The position numbers and the translations under genes were made by a program. Source: Treponema berlinense (GTDB lineage: Bacteria; Spirochaetota; Spirochaetia; Treponematales; Treponemataceae). Taken from it: a stretch of 64,000 bases of DNA. The notes below the pieces were generated by a model. It saw only the letters and a list, made by a program, of their open reading frames with translations, was not told where the DNA came from and did no database searches. Every line of letters starts with the position of its first letter. Position 1 is the stretch's first letter. Shown piece by piece: positions 61,628 through 64,000 of this stretch. The stretch lies in contig NZ_FUXC01000002.1 in assembly GCF_900167025.1 (NCBI RefSeq), forward strand, positions 124,001-188,000, written 5' to 3'.

Positions 61628-62257
61628 ATGGCAAGAAGTCGTGGAATCGGAAAGTCAATAGCATTGCTTTTTTTAATTTTGGCAATTATTCTTGGCGGAC
61701 TTTTGTGGTTTGATTATCTTGGAATAATCAAGGCAAAGTCGATTTTTGCTCCGGTTTACAAGCTTTTTGGACTTCAGCCCCAAACTTCTGTTTCTGCAAC
61801 TTCATCAAAGCCATTGCAGGCAAATCTGGAAGACGACAGGCTTGCAAAACGGCTCGAAGCCCTCGAAATCCGCAGTCAGGAACTCGACAAGAGGGAATCG
61901 GACATTGCGCGCTCAGAAAATGCGAATGAGGCGATTGCGCGCGAATTGGAAGACAGACAAAAATCTCAGGAAGAAAGAGAAAAAACATTCAACAATGAGG
62001 TCAAAAAGTACGATGATAGAAGTACAAACATCGAACAAATTTCGACCTATTTGCAGAATATGCCGCCAAAAACGGCAGTTGAGCAGCTTCTCGGAATGGA
62101 CGATCAGGATATAATCGACATTTTCCGAAAAACCGATGCCCAGGCTTTGGCTTCAAACACCGCCTCTATGACTTCTGTATGGCTTATGAATATGCCTTCG
62201 GAAAGAGCTGCGGTAATTCAGCGAAAAATGGCGAGCAAGCCGGAAAAACTCGACTGA
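61628..62257 (+). CDS. flbB: Periplasmic flagellar collar protein FlbB
   Basis: 209 residues: N-terminal TM helix (about 9-31), a coiled coil (about 68-130: LAKRLEALEIRSQELDKRES), and a helical C-terminal domain with PPKTAVEQLLGMDDQDIIDIFRK and MPSERAAVIQRKM, related to MotE/MgtE-N. In Borrelia FlbB forms the base of the spirochaete-specific collar around the motor. It leads flbB-fliK-flgD, the same order as in Borrelia. GGGCGGG lies before the ATG. Confidence 0.85.
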   Translation: MARSRGIGKSIALLFLILAIILGGLLWFDYLGIIKAKSIFAPVYKLFGLQPQTSVSATSSKPLQANLEDDRLAKRLEALEIRSQELDKRESDIARSENANEAIARELEDRQKSQEEREKTFNNEVKKYDDRSTNIEQISTYLQNMPPKTAVEQLLGMDDQDIIDIFRKTDAQALASNTASMTSVWLMNMPSERAAVIQRKMASKPEKLD

Positions 62258-62331
62258 GCCTGCCTTTTTAGCTAAAAATGCAAAAATCGGAACTTTTTTA
62301 GGTGTTTGATTTACGACCGGAGGTTCTGATT

Positions 62332-63702
62332 ATGCAGGGCGTTCAACTTGATTCTTTTGTGCCTCAAATTCAGACAAAGCAAATTTCTGCCCAAAAATTT
62401 TCTGGAGAAGGCGAATCGTTTTTAGAAATGGTTCATTCTCAGCAGAGTAAAATCGAAGAAACTTCAAAAGAAAAAAACTTAGGTTTGAAGGCGGATTCTG
62501 ATTCTGAAAAAGACGAAAAACTCGAAAAATCTGAAAAATCTCCGTCAGAAAACAAAAATGCAGAAAATGCAGTTCTGGCTTTGCTAAAAAACGGCCAGAT
62601 GGAAGAAATTCCTGCCGAAAAAATAGATTTAACTGACGAGCTAAAAAATCTTTCGCTTGAAGATTCTCTTGAATCTGAAAAAACTGGAAAAACTCAAATT
62701 TCTCAGGAGCAGTTAAAATGGCTAAAAACTCCTGTTGTAAAAAATATTTCAGAAACAGACGAAATTGAAGAAATGTCTTCCGAGGATTTTGCGGAACTTA
62801 TTGACAGTGCTATTGAATTTATTCCGGGACAAGCAAGCAACGAGGAACTTTTGGAAAAAGCTCAGAATCTTGCCTTAAAAGATCCTGAAATGTTTCTAAA
62901 AAACGCGGAAAATCTTTCAGAAACTCAGGGCGAAACTGTTGTTTTGAACGAAGAATTAAAATTCTCCAAAAATAATTCAAAACTTTCTGATGAAAACGAA
63001 GAAAAATTAAAACAGACAAAAAAATCTGCAAAAATTCAGGTGACTGATTTACGGACAGAAAAAATCGATTCAAAATCCGCTGAAATTCAGGTTGAAAAAA
63101 CAAAGGAACGCAAGGATTTTAATCTTGCTTATAAAAAACAGAACGAAAATACTGTTCAATTTACAATGGATTTTTCAAATTCTGTAAACCAGAACATAAC
63201 TGCTTCTGACACTCAGAGCGCCGCAGCAAACGGTTCGACTTTTCAGAATATGCTTTCAAATGCAATTCAGGCAAATGCGCCGGATTTTGTAAAGGCAGGA
63301 AATATAGTTTTGCGCGACAATAACACTGGAAGCATAAATCTTGTAATGCATCCGGAAAAACTCGGAAACGTAAAAATTGCCTTGAACCTTTCGGACAAAA
63401 CAGTTTCGGCTTCGATAACCGTTCACTCGCAGGAAGCGTATAATGCCGTAAAAGACAGCATTGCCGCTCTTAAAAATGCTTTTGCCGGCAGTGGTTTTGA
63501 AACAGGAGAATTCAACTTGAATTTTGCAAATCAGGGCGGTCAGTTTGCACAAAATCATGAACAAAATTCTCAAGACGGACAGTCGCAGTTTTTTGCAAAC
63601 CGGGTTTATTCAGAATATACAGCGGACGGAGGAGCACTTGCAGATGAAAAAGTTGCCCGCTATGTCGAGAATAACAGTTATGCTGTGAATATTGTTGCAT
63701 AA
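62332..63702 (+). CDS. fliK: Flagellar hook-length control protein FliK
   Basis: 456 residues from ATG 62332 with GGAGG nine bases upstream; a GTG at 62302 is rejected because it covers that site. Ser/Glu/Lys-rich, mostly disordered first 300 residues act as the ruler. The C-terminal hook-length domain is clear: GSINLVMHPEKLGNVKIALNL and ALKNAFAGSGFETGEFNLNF. It controls hook length and switches export from hook to filament substrates. Confidence 0.9.
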   Translation: MQGVQLDSFVPQIQTKQISAQKFSGEGESFLEMVHSQQSKIEETSKEKNLGLKADSDSEKDEKLEKSEKSPSENKNAENAVLALLKNGQMEEIPAEKIDLTDELKNLSLEDSLESEKTGKTQISQEQLKWLKTPVVKNISETDEIEEMSSEDFAELIDSAIEFIPGQASNEELLEKAQNLALKDPEMFLKNAENLSETQGETVVLNEELKFSKNNSKLSDENEEKLKQTKKSAKIQVTDLRTEKIDSKSAEIQVEKTKERKDFNLAYKKQNENTVQFTMDFSNSVNQNITASDTQSAAANGSTFQNMLSNAIQANAPDFVKAGNIVLRDNNTGSINLVMHPEKLGNVKIALNLSDKTVSASITVHSQEAYNAVKDSIAALKNAFAGSGFETGEFNLNFANQGGQFAQNHEQNSQDGQSQFFANRVYSEYTADGGALADEKVARYVENNSYAVNIVA

Positions 63703-63789
63703 TTGCTGCGGATTTTAACAAAAAACTAAACTGAAGAAAAATTTTGCCGAAAAATTTTATAAGTGCTTGCAGAAAGCTGGGAGAAAAAA

Positions 63790-64000
63790 ATGAGTTTTAC
63801 AACAACAATGAATGCGACAGAAAAGTTTCAGACTCAAAATGCAGTTGATTCATTTAACAAAACTTTGACTGTAAACGGTCGTAAAACCAGTAACGAATTA
63901 GGAAAAGATGATTTTTTGAAGATTCTGATTGCTCAGCTTTCAAATCAGGATCCGACAAATCCTCTTGAAAACACAGACTTCATTGCCCAGATGGCGCAGT
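63790..64000 (+). CDS. flgD: Flagellar hook assembly scaffold FlgD, 3' end outside window
   Basis: First 70 codons of flgD. The start is ATG 63790 with GGGAG six bases upstream. The hallmark N-terminal FlgD segment is present: [20 protein letters not shown], then [13 protein letters not shown]. FlgD caps the growing hook. It continues the flbB-fliK operon; flgE should follow. Confidence 0.95.
   Translation, partial: MSFTTTMNATEKFQTQNAVDSFNKTLTVNGRKTSNELGKDDFLKILIAQLSNQDPTNPLENTDFIAQMAQ

Noticed and set aside
62302-62331. GTG start for fliK
   Set aside because: It would place the GGAGG Shine-Dalgarno of ATG 62332 inside the coding sequence.
1-64000. CRISPR arrays, tRNA/rRNA genes, prophage or IS elements
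   Set aside because: No regularly spaced repeats with unique spacers, no cloverleaf-like sequence, and no integrase, transposase or phage structural genes were seen.

Overview
The window reads as chromosomal DNA of a spirochaete, most likely a commensal or gut/rumen-type Treponema. This is inferred from the proteins, since no rRNA is present. Pointers are the periplasmic-flagellum genes flbB, fliK and flgD at the right edge, a COG2984-type ABC transporter, a eukaryote-like hexokinase, many lipoproteins with relaxed lipoboxes, and A/T-rich DNA with numerous A and T runs. I see no tRNA, rRNA, CRISPR array, insertion sequence or prophage.

Layout, left to right. 1-1.8 kb: acetolactate synthase (ilvB, cut by the window edge) behind a branched-chain leader peptide and attenuator. 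1.9-6.2 kb: two lipoproteins and a WD40-type periplasmic/outer-membrane protein. 6.4-13.1 kb: purN, an OmpA-like protein, a LysM lytic transglycosylase, TPR lipoproteins and a membrane protein. 13.2-17.3 kb: yajC-secD-secF and ispH. 17.4-22.6 kb: a cell-wall cassette with a TPR lipoprotein, an LpoB-like penicillin-binding-protein activator, two LPP20-like proteins and an NlpC/P60 peptidase. 22.9-27.4 kb: gpsA, ffh, a YdcF-type protein and an HD phosphohydrolase. 27.5-33.1 kb: topoisomerase IV parE-parC, a membrane protein and a YigZ protein. 33.2-39.5 kb: an ABC importer whose binding protein is separated from its permease and ATPase by an opposite-strand two-component system and a diguanylate cyclase. 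39.6-44.4 kb: a secreted esterase, an unknown protein, a MATE exporter and gltX. 44.5-48.4 kb: adhE diverging from a sigma-70-family gene that carries a textbook sigma-54 promoter. 48.5-54.3 kb: a divergent polysaccharide deacetylase, tsaD, tyrA, apt, a GNAT protein and a uracil permease. 54.4-64 kb: a lipoprotein, a PcrA/UvrD helicase, hexokinase, a large HExxH metalloprotein and the start of a flagellar operon.

The most notable signals are regulatory. (1) A -24/-12 promoter upstream of a sigma-70-family factor suggests an RpoN-to-alternative-sigma cascade like that of Borrelia. (2) An apparently leaderless ilv leader peptide is followed by an attenuator. (3) At least eight genes have a -10 element only 6-9 nt from the start codon and no Shine-Dalgarno, suggesting leaderless mRNAs are common here. 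(4) Three phased repeats lie upstream of adhE. (5) There is a family of small intergenic hairpins topped by GC-NNN-GC, and a family of GC-rich intergenic elements.
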